62,974 nucleotides of DNA from Mycobacterium kyogaense (GTDB lineage: Bacteria; Actinomycetota; Actinomycetes; Mycobacteriales; Mycobacteriaceae). Positions 36,512-45,270 of this stretch are shown piece by piece. How positions within the stretch are numbered: position 1 is the stretch's first letter; each line of letters opens with the position of its first letter. The position numbers and the translations under genes were made by a program. Location: the NCBI RefSeq assembly GCF_003254575.1, contig NZ_QJUA01000033.1, positions 1-62,974 of the forward strand, written 5' to 3'. Under the pieces are notes generated by a model. That model made no database searches. It was not told the DNA's origin and saw nothing but the letters and a program-made list of their open reading frames with translations.

Positions 36512-37688
36512 GGAGCAGATTTCTACTGATGATGGTCTTCTGGATCTCGCTGGTGCCCTCGCCGATGAGCAGGAACGGGGCGTCGCGCATGAGCCGTTCG
36601 ATCTCGTACTCCTTGGAGTATCCGTAGCCGCCGTGGATGCGAAACGCCTGCTGCGTCACCTCGGCGCAGAGCTCGCTGGCGAGGTACTTCGCCATGCCGG
36701 CGGCGACGTCGTTGCGCTCACCGGAGTCCTTCAGCCGGGCGGCATTGACCATCATCAGGTGCGCAGCCTCGACCTTCGTGGCCATCTCGGCGAGCGAGAA
36801 CGCGATGGCTTGATGGTCGGCGATGGGCTTGCCGAACGTGCTGCGCTGCTGGGCGTAACGCACCGCCAGTTCGAAGGCCCTGATACCGACGCCGCACGCG
36901 CGGGCCGACACGTTGACCCTGCCAACTTCGATACCGTCCATCATCTGGACGAAACCCTGCCCCGGTGCGTGACCCAGCACGTCGTCGGCCGTGGCGCGGT
37001 ATCCGTCGAACACCAACTCGGTGGTGTCCACGCCCTTGTAACCGAGCTTGTCGATCTTGCCGGGGATCAACAGACCCGGTGCCACCTCGCCGAACCCGGC
37101 GGGCTTCTCCACCAGGAACGCCGTCAGGTTGCGGTGCGGCTTAGCCTGTCCCTCTTCAGTCTTCACTAGAGCTGCGACCAGCGTGGAGCTGCCGCCATTG
37201 GTGACCCACATCTTCTGACCGGTGATCGTGTAACCGCCGTCGGCATCGCGGACGCCCTTTGTCCGGATAGCGGCCACGTCGGACCCGAGTTCGGGCTCTG
37301 ACATCGAGAACGCGCCCCTCACCTCGCCCGTCGCCATCCGAGGCAGGAAGCGCTGCTTCTGCTCGTCGGTACCGTGCTGACGCAGCATGTAGGCGACGAT
37401 GAAATGGGTGTTGACGACGCCGGACACGCTCATCCAGCCGCGCGCCAGTTCCTCTACGCACAGCGCATAGGTCAGCAGCGATTCTCCGAGACCGCCGTAC
37501 TCTTCGGGGATCATCAGGCCGAACAGTCCCATGTCCTTCATCGCGTCGACGATGTGCTGGGGGTATTCGTCGGCGTGTTCGAGTTCCTGCGCGTTCGGAA
37601 TGATCTCTTTGTCCACGAACGAGCGGACGTTTGCAAGGATCTCGGTCTGAAACTCGGTGAGTCCCAGGGTCTGAGCTATACGAGTCAT
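36495..37688 (-). CDS. Acyl-CoA dehydrogenase (FadE)
   Basis: This 397-aa classical FAD enzyme has SMSEPELGSDVAAIRT, GQKMWVTNGGSS, RSTFGKPIADHQAI, HGGYGYSKEYEIERLMRD, and the C-terminal base region LIGEGTSEIQKTI. The ATG at 37688 overlaps the thiolase stop (ATGA), so the long upstream extension was rejected. Third gene of a four-gene operon. It should catalyse the first oxidation of a short or branched acyl-CoA. Confidence 0.94.
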   Translation of the reverse strand: MTRIAQTLGLTEFQTEILANVRSFVDKEIIPNAQELEHADEYPQHIVDAMKDMGLFGLMIPEEYGGLGESLLTYALCVEELARGWMSVSGVVNTHFIVAYMLRQHGTDEQKQRFLPRMATGEVRGAFSMSEPELGSDVAAIRTKGVRDADGGYTITGQKMWVTNGGSSTLVAALVKTEEGQAKPHRNLTAFLVEKPAGFGEVAPGLLIPGKIDKLGYKGVDTTELVFDGYRATADDVLGHAPGQGFVQMMDGIEVGRVNVSARACGVGIRAFELAVRYAQQRSTFGKPIADHQAIAFSLAEMATKVEAAHLMMVNAARLKDSGERNDVAAGMAKYLASELCAEVTQQAFRIHGGYGYSKEYEIERLMRDAPFLLIGEGTSEIQKTIISRNLLHEYRV

Positions 37689-38896
37689 GACACCCTCTCG
37701 AATATCGCGGCCAGGCCCTGACCGCCGCCAATGCACATGGTCTCCAGTCCGTACTGGGCATCGCGCCTGCGCATCTCGCGGGCCAGCGTGGCCAGCATCC
37801 GCCCGCCCGTCGCGCCGACCGGATGTCCCAGCGAGATGCCGGACCCCTGCACGTTGGTGCGTTGGAGGTCGGCATCGGTGAACTTCCACTCCCGCATGAC
37901 CGCCAGCGCCTGAGCAGCGAACGCCTCGTTGAGTTCAATGAGGTCGATGTCGCACAGTGCCAGCCCTGCGCGCTCGAGCGCCGCGGCCGTCGCGGGCACC
38001 GGTCCGATACCCATGACGTTCGGCGGCACCCCGGCAACACCCCACGACACCAGCTTGACGAGAGGGGTCAGGCCCAGTTGCGCGGCCATCTCTGATGTGG
38101 TCACTATGCACATCGAGGCCGCGTCGTTCTGGCCGCTCGAGTTGCCGGGGGTGACGGTGGCGTCCGGATCCTGATGGAGCAGCATGGGTTTGAGCCTTCC
38201 CAGTGCCTCGACCGTCGTGTCCGCTCGAGGGTGCTCGTCGGTGTCCACGACCACGTCGCCCTTGCGGTCGGGCACCGTCACCGGGACGATCTGCTCAGCC
38301 AGCAACCCCTCGCGTTGCGCGGCCACGGCCCGAGTGTGTGACACGACTGCCAGCTCGTCCTGCTCCTCGCGAGAGATGCCGTACTGCCGCCGAAGATTCT
38401 CGGCGGTCTCGATCATGCCGCCGGGCACCGGGTAGTCGCGTCCACCGGCGGTGGTCCGTCCGCGGGTCAGAGCGTCGTACACGGTCACCCCGCCCCTGGC
38501 CCCTCCCCAGCGCATGTCAGTCGAGTGGAACACCACATTGCTCATCGACTCCGCACCACCGGCGACGACGAGGTCGTTTTGGCCGGTTCCCACCTGCATG
38601 CACGCTTGAATGACCGACTGCAGACCAGATCCACACCGACGGTCGAGTTGCATGCCGGGCACCGTCACCGGCAGGCCCGCGTCCAGCGCTACGACGCGGC
38701 CGATCGAGGGTGCCTCCATACTCGGATAACAGTGCCCCAGAATCACGTCCTCGACCTGATCGGGGGCGACGCCGGCACGCGCGAGCAGACCCTTCAGCGC
38801 CGCGACGGCGAGCTCAACGGCCGTGAGCGACTTGAACATTCCGCCGTACCGGCCAATCGGAGTCCGCACGGGTTCACAGATGACGGCCTCTCTCAT
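37685..38896 (-). CDS. Thiolase (acetyl-CoA acyltransferase)
   Basis: This 403-aa thiolase has nucleophile C88 in DRRCGSGLQ, NEAFAAQ, GHPVGATGGR and the second catalytic Cys in CIGGGQG. The ATG at 38896 lies in a TGATG overlap with the SDR stop. With SDR and FadE in the same operon it completes most of a beta-oxidation cycle. A hydratase is missing from this operon and may be supplied by the EchA or MaoC genes elsewhere in the window. Confidence 0.94.
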   Translation of the reverse strand: MREAVICEPVRTPIGRYGGMFKSLTAVELAVAALKGLLARAGVAPDQVEDVILGHCYPSMEAPSIGRVVALDAGLPVTVPGMQLDRRCGSGLQSVIQACMQVGTGQNDLVVAGGAESMSNVVFHSTDMRWGGARGGVTVYDALTRGRTTAGGRDYPVPGGMIETAENLRRQYGISREEQDELAVVSHTRAVAAQREGLLAEQIVPVTVPDRKGDVVVDTDEHPRADTTVEALGRLKPMLLHQDPDATVTPGNSSGQNDAASMCIVTTSEMAAQLGLTPLVKLVSWGVAGVPPNVMGIGPVPATAAALERAGLALCDIDLIELNEAFAAQALAVMREWKFTDADLQRTNVQGSGISLGHPVGATGGRMLATLAREMRRRDAQYGLETMCIGGGQGLAAIFERVS

Positions 38897-39636
38897 CACA
38901 TGTACCGCCCGCCGGTCACCTCGAGCACCGTGCCCGTCATGTACGACGACAGGTCGCTGGCGAGGAAGACGGCCACGGAAGCGATCTCATCGGGCTCACC
39001 GGCGCGACCCATGGGCACCTCTGCGAGCTTGGCGTCCCAGATGCGTTGCGGCATGGCCTCGGTCATCGCCGAGCGGATCAATCCCGGCTGAATCGCGTTG
39101 ATGCGGACGCCGACATGGGCCACCTCCTTCGCGGCAGCCTTCGTCATGCCGACGATGCCAGCCTTCGCCGCCGAGTAGTTGGTCTGACCCATCAGTCCCA
39201 CCTTGCCCGAGATGGACGAGATGTTGATGATCGCGCCCCCGCCGGCCTCACGCATCACCCCCGCCGCCAACCGCGTGCCATTCCAGGTGCCCTTGAGATG
39301 CACGGCGATGACCTGATCGAACTGGTCCTCGGTCATCTTGCGCATCGTCGCATCGCGAGTGATGCCCGCATTGTTGACCATGATGTCGATGCCGGCGAAA
39401 TCCGCCACGGCCACGTTCACCAACGCCTCCACATCAACCGAGGAGGTGACGTCACAGCGCACCGCCCGCGCGACGTCGGCACCACCCAGTTTTTCCGCGG
39501 CGGCTTCGGTCGCGGCGAGATCGAGATCGCCGAGCACGACGCGGGCGCCCTCTGCGACGAAGCGCTCGGCGATCGCGTACCCGATTCCCTGCGCACCGCC
39601 GGTGACCACCGCGGTTTTCCCGTTGAGCAATGTCAT
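38896..39636 (-). CDS. Short-chain dehydrogenase/reductase (FabG-like)
   Basis: This 246-aa SDR has TGGAQGIGYAIAERF, NNAGITRD, ISSISGK, and the catalytic YSAAKAG, with GRAGEPDEIASVAVFLASD and a typical FabG tail. It probably oxidises 3-hydroxyacyl-CoA to 3-ketoacyl-CoA for the thiolase that follows. First gene of the operon; its promoter faces the divergent FadE across 96 bp containing an AT-rich palindrome. Confidence 0.93.
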   Translation of the reverse strand: MTLLNGKTAVVTGGAQGIGYAIAERFVAEGARVVLGDLDLAATEAAAEKLGGADVARAVRCDVTSSVDVEALVNVAVADFAGIDIMVNNAGITRDATMRKMTEDQFDQVIAVHLKGTWNGTRLAAGVMREAGGGAIINISSISGKVGLMGQTNYSAAKAGIVGMTKAAAKEVAHVGVRINAIQPGLIRSAMTEAMPQRIWDAKLAEVPMGRAGEPDEIASVAVFLASDLSSYMTGTVLEVTGGRYM

Positions 39637-39680
39637 GCGTGCTGACGTCCCTTCGCGATGGAGATTAGATTCTCAACATA

Positions 39681-39693
39681 AAATATGATATTT
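39681..39693. promoter_or_regulatory. AT-rich palindrome between divergent SDR and FadE
   Basis: AAATATGATATTT is a perfect inverted repeat with a single central base, 45 nt upstream of the SDR start and 40 nt upstream of the chosen FadE start. It is the likely operator of the GntR protein at 35819. Confidence 0.5.
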
Positions 39694-39732
39694 CCCATCA
39701 CATACGCAATTCGACACGAGGGGCGCCGCCGC

Positions 39733-40917
39733 ATGACCGATACGACCGTTAGTGACCAGGACTTCGCCGACATCCTCGGCGCGACACGCCAGTTCGTCAG
39801 AACGATGGTGATGCCGCGCGAACTCGAGATCGCCAACGGAAACTGCGTTCCCGACGACATCCGCAACGAGACCAAGAAGATGGGCCTGTTCGGATACGCG
39901 ATTCCCCAGGAGTGGGGCGGCCTCGGCCTGAACATCGCGCAGGACGTCGAGCTGGCGATGGAGCTCGGCTACACGACGCTCGCACTGCGGTCCATGTTTG
40001 GCACCAACAACGGCATCGCTGGCCAGGTGCTGGTCGGATTCGGCACCGACAGGCAGAAGGAGCGGTGGCTCGAGGGCATCGCCTCCGGCGACGTGGTCGC
40101 CTCCTTCGCGCTCACCGAGCCGGGCGCCGGATCCAACCCAGCTGGCCTGCGCACCAAAGCCATTCGCGATGGCTCGGGCAATGACGCAGACTGGGTGATC
40201 AGCGGACGCAAGCAGTACATCACCAATGCGCCGACGGCAGACCTCTTCATCGCCTTCGCCAGAACAAGGCCCGCCGACGCCGACGGACCCGGTATAGCCG
40301 TCTTCCTCGTTCCCGCCGACGCCGACGGCGTGGAGGTAGGAACCAAGGATGCCAAGATGGGCCAGGAGGGCGCGTGGACCGCAGACGTCACCTTCGACGA
40401 CGTGCGCGTCGGCCACGACGCACTGGTCGGCGGCGCCGAGGACATCGGCTACCGCGCTGCGATGACGTCGCTCGCGCGCGGCCGCATACACATCGCTGCC
40501 CTGTCGGTGGGTACCGCACAGCGGGCCCTCGACGAAGCGGTCGCCTACGCGGCGACCGCGACGCAGGGCGGTACACCCATAGGCAGCTTCCAACTGGTGC
40601 AGGCCATGCTCGCGGACATGCAGACCGGCGTGATGGCGGGCCGGGCGCTGGTTCGCGATGCCGCCCGGCTGTGGCTGGCAGGCGAGGACCGTCGCATCGC
40701 GCCGTCCACCGCGAAGCTGTTCTGTACCGAGATGGTGGGCAAAGTCGCCGATCTCGCCGTTCAGGTCCACGGCGGAGCCGGTTACATGCGCGACGTGCCC
40801 GTCGAGCGCATCTATCGCGATGTCCGCCTGCTGCGCCTGTACGAGGGCACCAGCGAGATCCAACGCCTGATCATCGGCGGCGGGCTGGTGAAGGCCGCAC
40901 AGCGTCGAGCCCAGTGA
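39733..40917 (+). CDS. Acyl-CoA dehydrogenase (FadE)
   Basis: This 394-aa FAD enzyme has FALTEPGAGSNPAGLRT, GRKQYITNAPTAD, VHGGAGYMRDVPVERIYRDVR, and the base region RLYEGTSEIQRLII. I chose the ATG at 39733 (GAGGGG upstream); the in-frame ATG at 39685 lies inside the palindromic operator. It is divergent from the SDR-thiolase-FadE-GntR operon and convergent with the MaoC gene, with 2 nt between stops. It is probably co-regulated with the divergent operon. Confidence 0.93.
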   Translation: MTDTTVSDQDFADILGATRQFVRTMVMPRELEIANGNCVPDDIRNETKKMGLFGYAIPQEWGGLGLNIAQDVELAMELGYTTLALRSMFGTNNGIAGQVLVGFGTDRQKERWLEGIASGDVVASFALTEPGAGSNPAGLRTKAIRDGSGNDADWVISGRKQYITNAPTADLFIAFARTRPADADGPGIAVFLVPADADGVEVGTKDAKMGQEGAWTADVTFDDVRVGHDALVGGAEDIGYRAAMTSLARGRIHIAALSVGTAQRALDEAVAYAATATQGGTPIGSFQLVQAMLADMQTGVMAGRALVRDAARLWLAGEDRRIAPSTAKLFCTEMVGKVADLAVQVHGGAGYMRDVPVERIYRDVRLLRLYEGTSEIQRLIIGGGLVKAAQRRAQ

Positions 40918-40919
40918 CA

Positions 40920-41372
40920 TCAGGCGATGTAGCGAATGATCTGCGCAACCACCGCCGCGGGCTTGTCTGATCCCTCCATCTCGATCGACACCGTGATCGT
41001 CGCTTGCGCTGCACCCTCGAGCTGATCGACGGTGGTGAGCACGCCCCGCGCACGAATCTTCGCCCCGACGCGGACCGGATCGATGAAACGCACTTTGTCG
41101 TAGCCGTAATTGATCGCAAGCGAGATGTTCTTCACCGCGTAGAGCTGATGCGAGAAGTGCGGCACCAACGCGAGCGTGAGTAGTCCGTGGGCGATGGTTC
41201 CGCCGAACGGTCCGGCGGCGGCCTTCTCGCCGTCGACGTGAATCCATTGGTGATCGTCCGTTGCGTCGGCGAAGACGTTCACCCGTTCCTGTGTGATCTC
41301 TAACCACTCCGTCGGACCGAGTCGGCTGCCCTGCGCGGCAACGAGCTCGCTGAGATCGTTGAAAACCTTCAT
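40920..41372 (-). CDS. MaoC-family (R)-enoyl-CoA hydratase, HtdZ/Rv0130-like
   Basis: This 150-aa single hot-dog protein carries the hydratase motif FADATDDHQWIHVD, AAAGPFGGTIAHGLLTLAL and KVRFIDPVRVG. It is very close in layout to M. tuberculosis Rv0130 (HtdZ), an R-specific hydratase. The catalytic Asp/His pair is present. The ATG at 41372 has GAGGAG upstream; a 20-codon extension was rejected. Operator site 10 lies 106 nt upstream, which links this gene to the island regulon even though it lies 12 kb from the nearest other site. Confidence 0.92.
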   Translation of the reverse strand: MKVFNDLSELVAAQGSRLGPTEWLEITQERVNVFADATDDHQWIHVDGEKAAAGPFGGTIAHGLLTLALVPHFSHQLYAVKNISLAINYGYDKVRFIDPVRVGAKIRARGVLTTVDQLEGAAQATITVSIEMEGSDKPAAVVAQIIRYIA

Positions 41373-41732
41373 CCCGTACTCCTCTCGAGCCCGACAGCAG
41401 GCTGCTCTCGCCGACCATCGAACGCCAGTCACCCACGACGCACGAGGATTGACAGTGCGTGGCGCAGCATGTTGTTATGCGAATAGAGATCCGCATTTGT
41501 CGAGTATAGGAAACGCACGCACATGTCACCCATGTCTTCGCTCGGATCAGTGTGCAGCACGGCCATGAGGCGCCTCGCTGCAGACGTGCACGCGTCCGGT
41601 GTTCTGGCTGCTTCGTCCACGGGGACCCTTCCGAGCCCTCCGCAGCCAGCAGGAGACACTGGTGTCGCATAGCAGAATGCCGAGGAAGGCACTGATTTTA
41701 ATTAGTCTGCCCCGCAACCTGGTTCACACGTG
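41373..41732. other. Divergent intergenic region
   Basis: These 360 bases hold operator site 10 and an AT-rich patch (41696-41706) that may belong to the CoA-transferase promoter. No supported gene was seen. Confidence 0.55.
41478..41495. promoter_or_regulatory. Palindromic operator, site 10 (MaoC promoter)
   Basis: TGCGAATAGAGATCCGCA matches the shared motif at 11 of 12 half-site positions. It lies between the divergent MaoC and CoA-transferase genes, nearer the MaoC gene. Confidence 0.55.
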
Positions 41733-42929
41733 ATGGAAGAAAGAGCACACCGCCCTCTTGAGGGCTTAAGGGTTGTCGAGATTTCGAGTTTTGTGGCCGT
41801 TCCCCTAGCCGGCATGACACTCGCACAGCTTGGCGCGGAGGTGATCCGGGTCGATCCCACCGGTGGGGCCGCCGACTACCGCCGATGGCCGGTCACTGCC
41901 GACGGTGAGAGCATCTACTGGGCGGCATTGAACAAGGGAAAACGCTCACTCGCTGTGAACATGCGTGACGAGGTCGGCCAGCGGTTGGCCCAGCGACTCA
42001 TCGCTCGCAGTGACGCTTTCATCACCAATGCGACTGGTCGCGCGTGGCACTCGTATCGGACACTCGCGAACTCGAAACCCGACCTCATTCACGTCGAAGT
42101 CTCCGGTCGCGCGGACGGCGGCACGGGTGTCGACTACACCGTCAACGCCGCCGTGGGCTTCCCCTCGGTAACGGGATCGCCTGATTGCGACGGCCCGGTG
42201 AACCACGTGCTGCCCGCGTGGGATGTGACGTGCGGCATGTATGTAGCGCTGGCAGTCAGTGCTGCACTCCGCAGCCGTGATTCACGCGGAATCGGCGCCG
42301 AGATCAAGATTCCGCTGGAGAATGTCGCACTGGCGACGGCGGGAAACCTCGGCTTTCTGACCGAGGTGATGATCAACGGCACAACCCGTCAACGCATAGG
42401 GAATTCGATCTTCGGCCAGTACGGCCAACAGTTCACGAGCAAGGACGGTGCCGCGTTCATGATCGTGGCGCTCACCGGACGCCACTTCCGCGACTTGACC
42501 GAACTGACAGCTACATCGGATGCTGTTGCTGCGCTTGCACGATCGCTTGGTGCCGACTTCTCTGACGAGGGCCAACGGTATCGACACCGCGACGCGCTCA
42601 CAGAATTGTTCACGGAGTGGTTTGCAAGCCACACCGGCGACCAGGTGTCGGCGGCGCTGTCTCCGACATCAATTTTGTGGGAGCGCTACCGGAGATTCGA
42701 CGAGGTCGTGACCGACTCCAAAGTAACGGAGAACCCGCTGTTCTCGCCGCTGGATCAACCCCGGATCGGTAAGCACCTGGCACCCGGCTTGCCGATGTCG
42801 ATCGACGGCGTGTACCCGCCGTCCACCATTTCGCCGGCCCTGGGGGACGACTCAGACGACGTGCTCCGCGAATTGGGGCTCACCGATGACGAGCGTTCCC
42901 AATTGTTCAGCGCCGGAGTCGTCTCGTGA
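41733..42929 (+). CDS. Class III CoA-transferase (CaiB/BaiF family)
   Basis: This 398-aa enzyme has EGLRVVEISSFVAVPLAGMTLAQLGAEVIRVD, NKGKRSLAVNM, and AWDVTCGMYVALAVSAAL in the position of the catalytic Asp region. It is followed 7 nt later by a CitE-like lyase and then a hydrolase in the same direction. It should make a CoA ester of a dicarboxylic or cyclic acid. The ATG at 41733 has only a weak ribosome site; a GTG one codon earlier is possible. Confidence 0.9.
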   Translation: MEERAHRPLEGLRVVEISSFVAVPLAGMTLAQLGAEVIRVDPTGGAADYRRWPVTADGESIYWAALNKGKRSLAVNMRDEVGQRLAQRLIARSDAFITNATGRAWHSYRTLANSKPDLIHVEVSGRADGGTGVDYTVNAAVGFPSVTGSPDCDGPVNHVLPAWDVTCGMYVALAVSAALRSRDSRGIGAEIKIPLENVALATAGNLGFLTEVMINGTTRQRIGNSIFGQYGQQFTSKDGAAFMIVALTGRHFRDLTELTATSDAVAALARSLGADFSDEGQRYRHRDALTELFTEWFASHTGDQVSAALSPTSILWERYRRFDEVVTDSKVTENPLFSPLDQPRIGKHLAPGLPMSIDGVYPPSTISPALGDDSDDVLRELGLTDDERSQLFSAGVVS

Positions 42930-42936
42930 GTGACGA

Positions 42937-43776
42937 ATGACCCCACCCCGGAGCCAACTCTACGTTCCCGGCGACCGAGCCGATCGACTGGCCAAAGCCA
43001 GCGGACGGGGCGCGGATGCACTCATCATCGACCTCGAGGATTCGGTCCCGTCGCAAGCCAAACCCGCTGCACGTCGAATCGTCGCCCAATGGCTTTCGAA
43101 TGGAGCTCCGCCTCTGATCCCGATCTGGATACGCGTCAACTCCGGCTACGAACGCGAATTGGATCTCGAGGCAATCTCATCGGCCCCGAATCTGACGGGT
43201 TTGGTCCTCGCAAAAACGGAGAATGTGTCGGACGTCGAAGACGTAGCGCGCGTCCTCAGCACAACAGGAAGTACGTTGCGGTTGGCCCCGCTCGTCGAGT
43301 CGGCCGCAGGTGTCTGTGCCGTCAACGCGATCGCCGCCGGACCGCGAGTCGAATTCTTGCACCTCGGTGAACTCGACTTGGCGGCCGATCTCGGCATGTC
43401 GCCGAGCCGCGATGGCGCCGAACTGTCATACGCCCGTTCGGCACTTGTCATCGCCAGCCGGGCGGCCGGTATCGAACCGCCCGTGGCTCCGGTGGAGCCG
43501 AACATCGACGATCTCGAACATTTCAGAACGACGACTGAGGCTATGAGCAGGATGGGTTTCGTCGGGCGCGCCTGTATCCACCCGGCTCAGGTCACCGTCG
43601 CCAATGCGGTCTTCACTCCCGACCCCGATGAAGTCGCCTCGGCACGAGAGCTTCTCGACCAGTTCGACGCGCGAGGCGCCGGTCGCGATGCGAGCGGACG
43701 AATGGTTGACGAAGCCGTGTTGCGACGGGCTAGACGCGTCATTGCTGCCGCCGCCGCGTGGCCGACCACAGAATGA
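42937..43776 (+). CDS. CitE-like lyase (HpcH/HpaI aldolase/citrate lyase beta family)
   Basis: This 279-aa TIM-barrel enzyme has SQLYVPGDRADRLAKA, ADALIIDLEDSVP (metal-binding Asp/Glu), RVNS, LVLAKTEN, PLVESAAGV, LGELDLAADLG and GRACIHPAQV, all family landmarks. Members cleave or form malyl-, citramalyl- or related hydroxyacyl-CoAs. With a CoA-transferase beside it and a MaoC hydratase across the promoter, a route like C5-dicarboxylate (itaconate-type) breakdown is possible, but the MaoC looks like a general hydratase, so I hold this lightly. Confidence 0.92.
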   Translation: MTPPRSQLYVPGDRADRLAKASGRGADALIIDLEDSVPSQAKPAARRIVAQWLSNGAPPLIPIWIRVNSGYERELDLEAISSAPNLTGLVLAKTENVSDVEDVARVLSTTGSTLRLAPLVESAAGVCAVNAIAAGPRVEFLHLGELDLAADLGMSPSRDGAELSYARSALVIASRAAGIEPPVAPVEPNIDDLEHFRTTTEAMSRMGFVGRACIHPAQVTVANAVFTPDPDEVASARELLDQFDARGAGRDASGRMVDEAVLRRARRVIAAAAAWPTTE

Positions 43777-44717
43777 AGCTGCCCTCGTTCCGGGCCGCCA
43801 CCGACCGACTTGCCGGGGTCTGTCCCCCCGACGTCTTGGACCCACCGCCTACGTGGTTCGTTGCCGCACTGGGTAACGCGCCGTCGCACTCGACGGTCGA
43901 TGTCGATGGCTACTCCATTCACCTGCGATCGTGGGGTGATCCTGCTCTGCCTACCTTGGTGCTCGTGCACGGAGGGGGTGCGCACTCTGGATGGTGGGAC
44001 CACATTGCTCCGCTGTTCGCTGATACGCACCATGTCGTCGCACCCGACCTCAGCGGGCACGGAGACAGTGACCGAAGGCGCGAGTACTCCATCTGGACCT
44101 GGGCGGAGGAAGTTCTCGCGGCCGGAACTGCCCTGAATGCCAATGCCTTTCCGACCGTCGTCGGGCACAGCATGGGCGGGTGGGTCACCGCGGCCGCGGC
44201 CACTCGTCACGGAGCCGAGATGGCGGGCATCGCAGTGATCGACACTCCGCTGCAAGAGCACTTGCCGGACGACTCGCATCCACCCAGGAACGTGCACCCA
44301 CCGCGAGGCTACTACGACCGAGCCGACCTCCTCGCCAGGTTCAGGCTGATTCCACCGCAGACGGATGCGCTTCCCTTCGTCACGAACCACATCGCGGAAG
44401 GGTCCATCTGCGAGCGGGACGGCCGTTGGTACTGGAAGTTCGACCCCGACATTTTCACCGCGGCAGAGGTAGAGTTCAGCACGAGCGAAACCGATTCGCT
44501 GGAACGGCTTCTCGCGGGTCTCCAATGTCGTGCTGCCTATATGCGGTGCGAGCACGGCGTAGTGCCGACGACGATGTCCACACACATCAAGTCGGTGATG
44601 CAGCTGCGCGGTCCGTTCATCGAGTTGCCTGCCGCGGGTCACCACCCGATGATCGATCAACCACTGGCGTTGGTAGCCGCGTTGCGCGCGGTTCTCGAAA
44701 TCTGGTCGATCATCTAA
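43773..44717 (+). CDS. Alpha/beta hydrolase
   Basis: This 314-aa hydrolase has the oxyanion motif LVHGGGAHSGWWDHI, the DLSGHGDSD strand, the nucleophile elbow VVGHSMGGWVT (Ser) and a late catalytic His in AAGHHPMIDQP. The ATG at 43773 overlaps the lyase stop (ATGA), so it is part of that operon. It may cleave an ester, thioester or C-C bond of a ring-cleavage product. Confidence 0.9.
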   Translation: MKLPSFRAATDRLAGVCPPDVLDPPPTWFVAALGNAPSHSTVDVDGYSIHLRSWGDPALPTLVLVHGGGAHSGWWDHIAPLFADTHHVVAPDLSGHGDSDRRREYSIWTWAEEVLAAGTALNANAFPTVVGHSMGGWVTAAAATRHGAEMAGIAVIDTPLQEHLPDDSHPPRNVHPPRGYYDRADLLARFRLIPPQTDALPFVTNHIAEGSICERDGRWYWKFDPDIFTAAEVEFSTSETDSLERLLAGLQCRAAYMRCEHGVVPTTMSTHIKSVMQLRGPFIELPAAGHHPMIDQPLALVAALRAVLEIWSII

Positions 44718-45270
44718 CGCGCCCTGGAAGCGGGGTGCGCTCTCACGGGCACGATCGGACTATGGCCGCCGGCGTCGAGGCCCAGGATCCGGCTGACGCG
44801 CATGGATCGGTGATCCCTCCGGCGATCCCGTCCTCGCCGTGCACAAGCAGAGCCATGCGTACGGGCAATATGTTTCTACGATAGTTGACTTATAAAAGGT
44901 CACCACTCCACACCCACACCCCGCCGCGGCACGCGGTCGAAAGTAGAGTAATCCCTGTCGGCGTCGATGCCGTGCGACGGTAGTGATGCAGCGCGCAATC
45001 ATCCCGTAACGGCCCGATTCGTCGCGGACCGCTCCGCGTCGACAGCGCCCGTCAGTCGCGTCGCCGCAGTCTGGGACCACCTCGGTCGCCGCCAAAGCCG
45101 CGTAAAGATTCCCTTAGCCCGTCACCCGGGGGCGCCCGACGCAGGTCAGGGGTCGTCCGCCGATACCGCCACCGCCTTCGAGTGCGCGAGTTACATCTAC
45201 GAAACGGCTCCGCAACAGTTGACGCCCACTATTCATTCAACATCTGTAGACCAAAGACAGTGAGGACTCG
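44718..45270. other. Intergenic region before the permease operon
   Basis: These 553 bases lack a supported gene. They contain TTCTACGATAGTTGAC (44874-44889), a 10/12 match to the palindrome at 49176-49191, close to a promoter-like TTGACTTATAAAA. The rest shows nothing I can name. Confidence 0.5.

Noticed and set aside
44760..45095. Short frames in the 553-bp gap before the permease
   Set aside because: No family match, poor codon pattern and no ribosome site.
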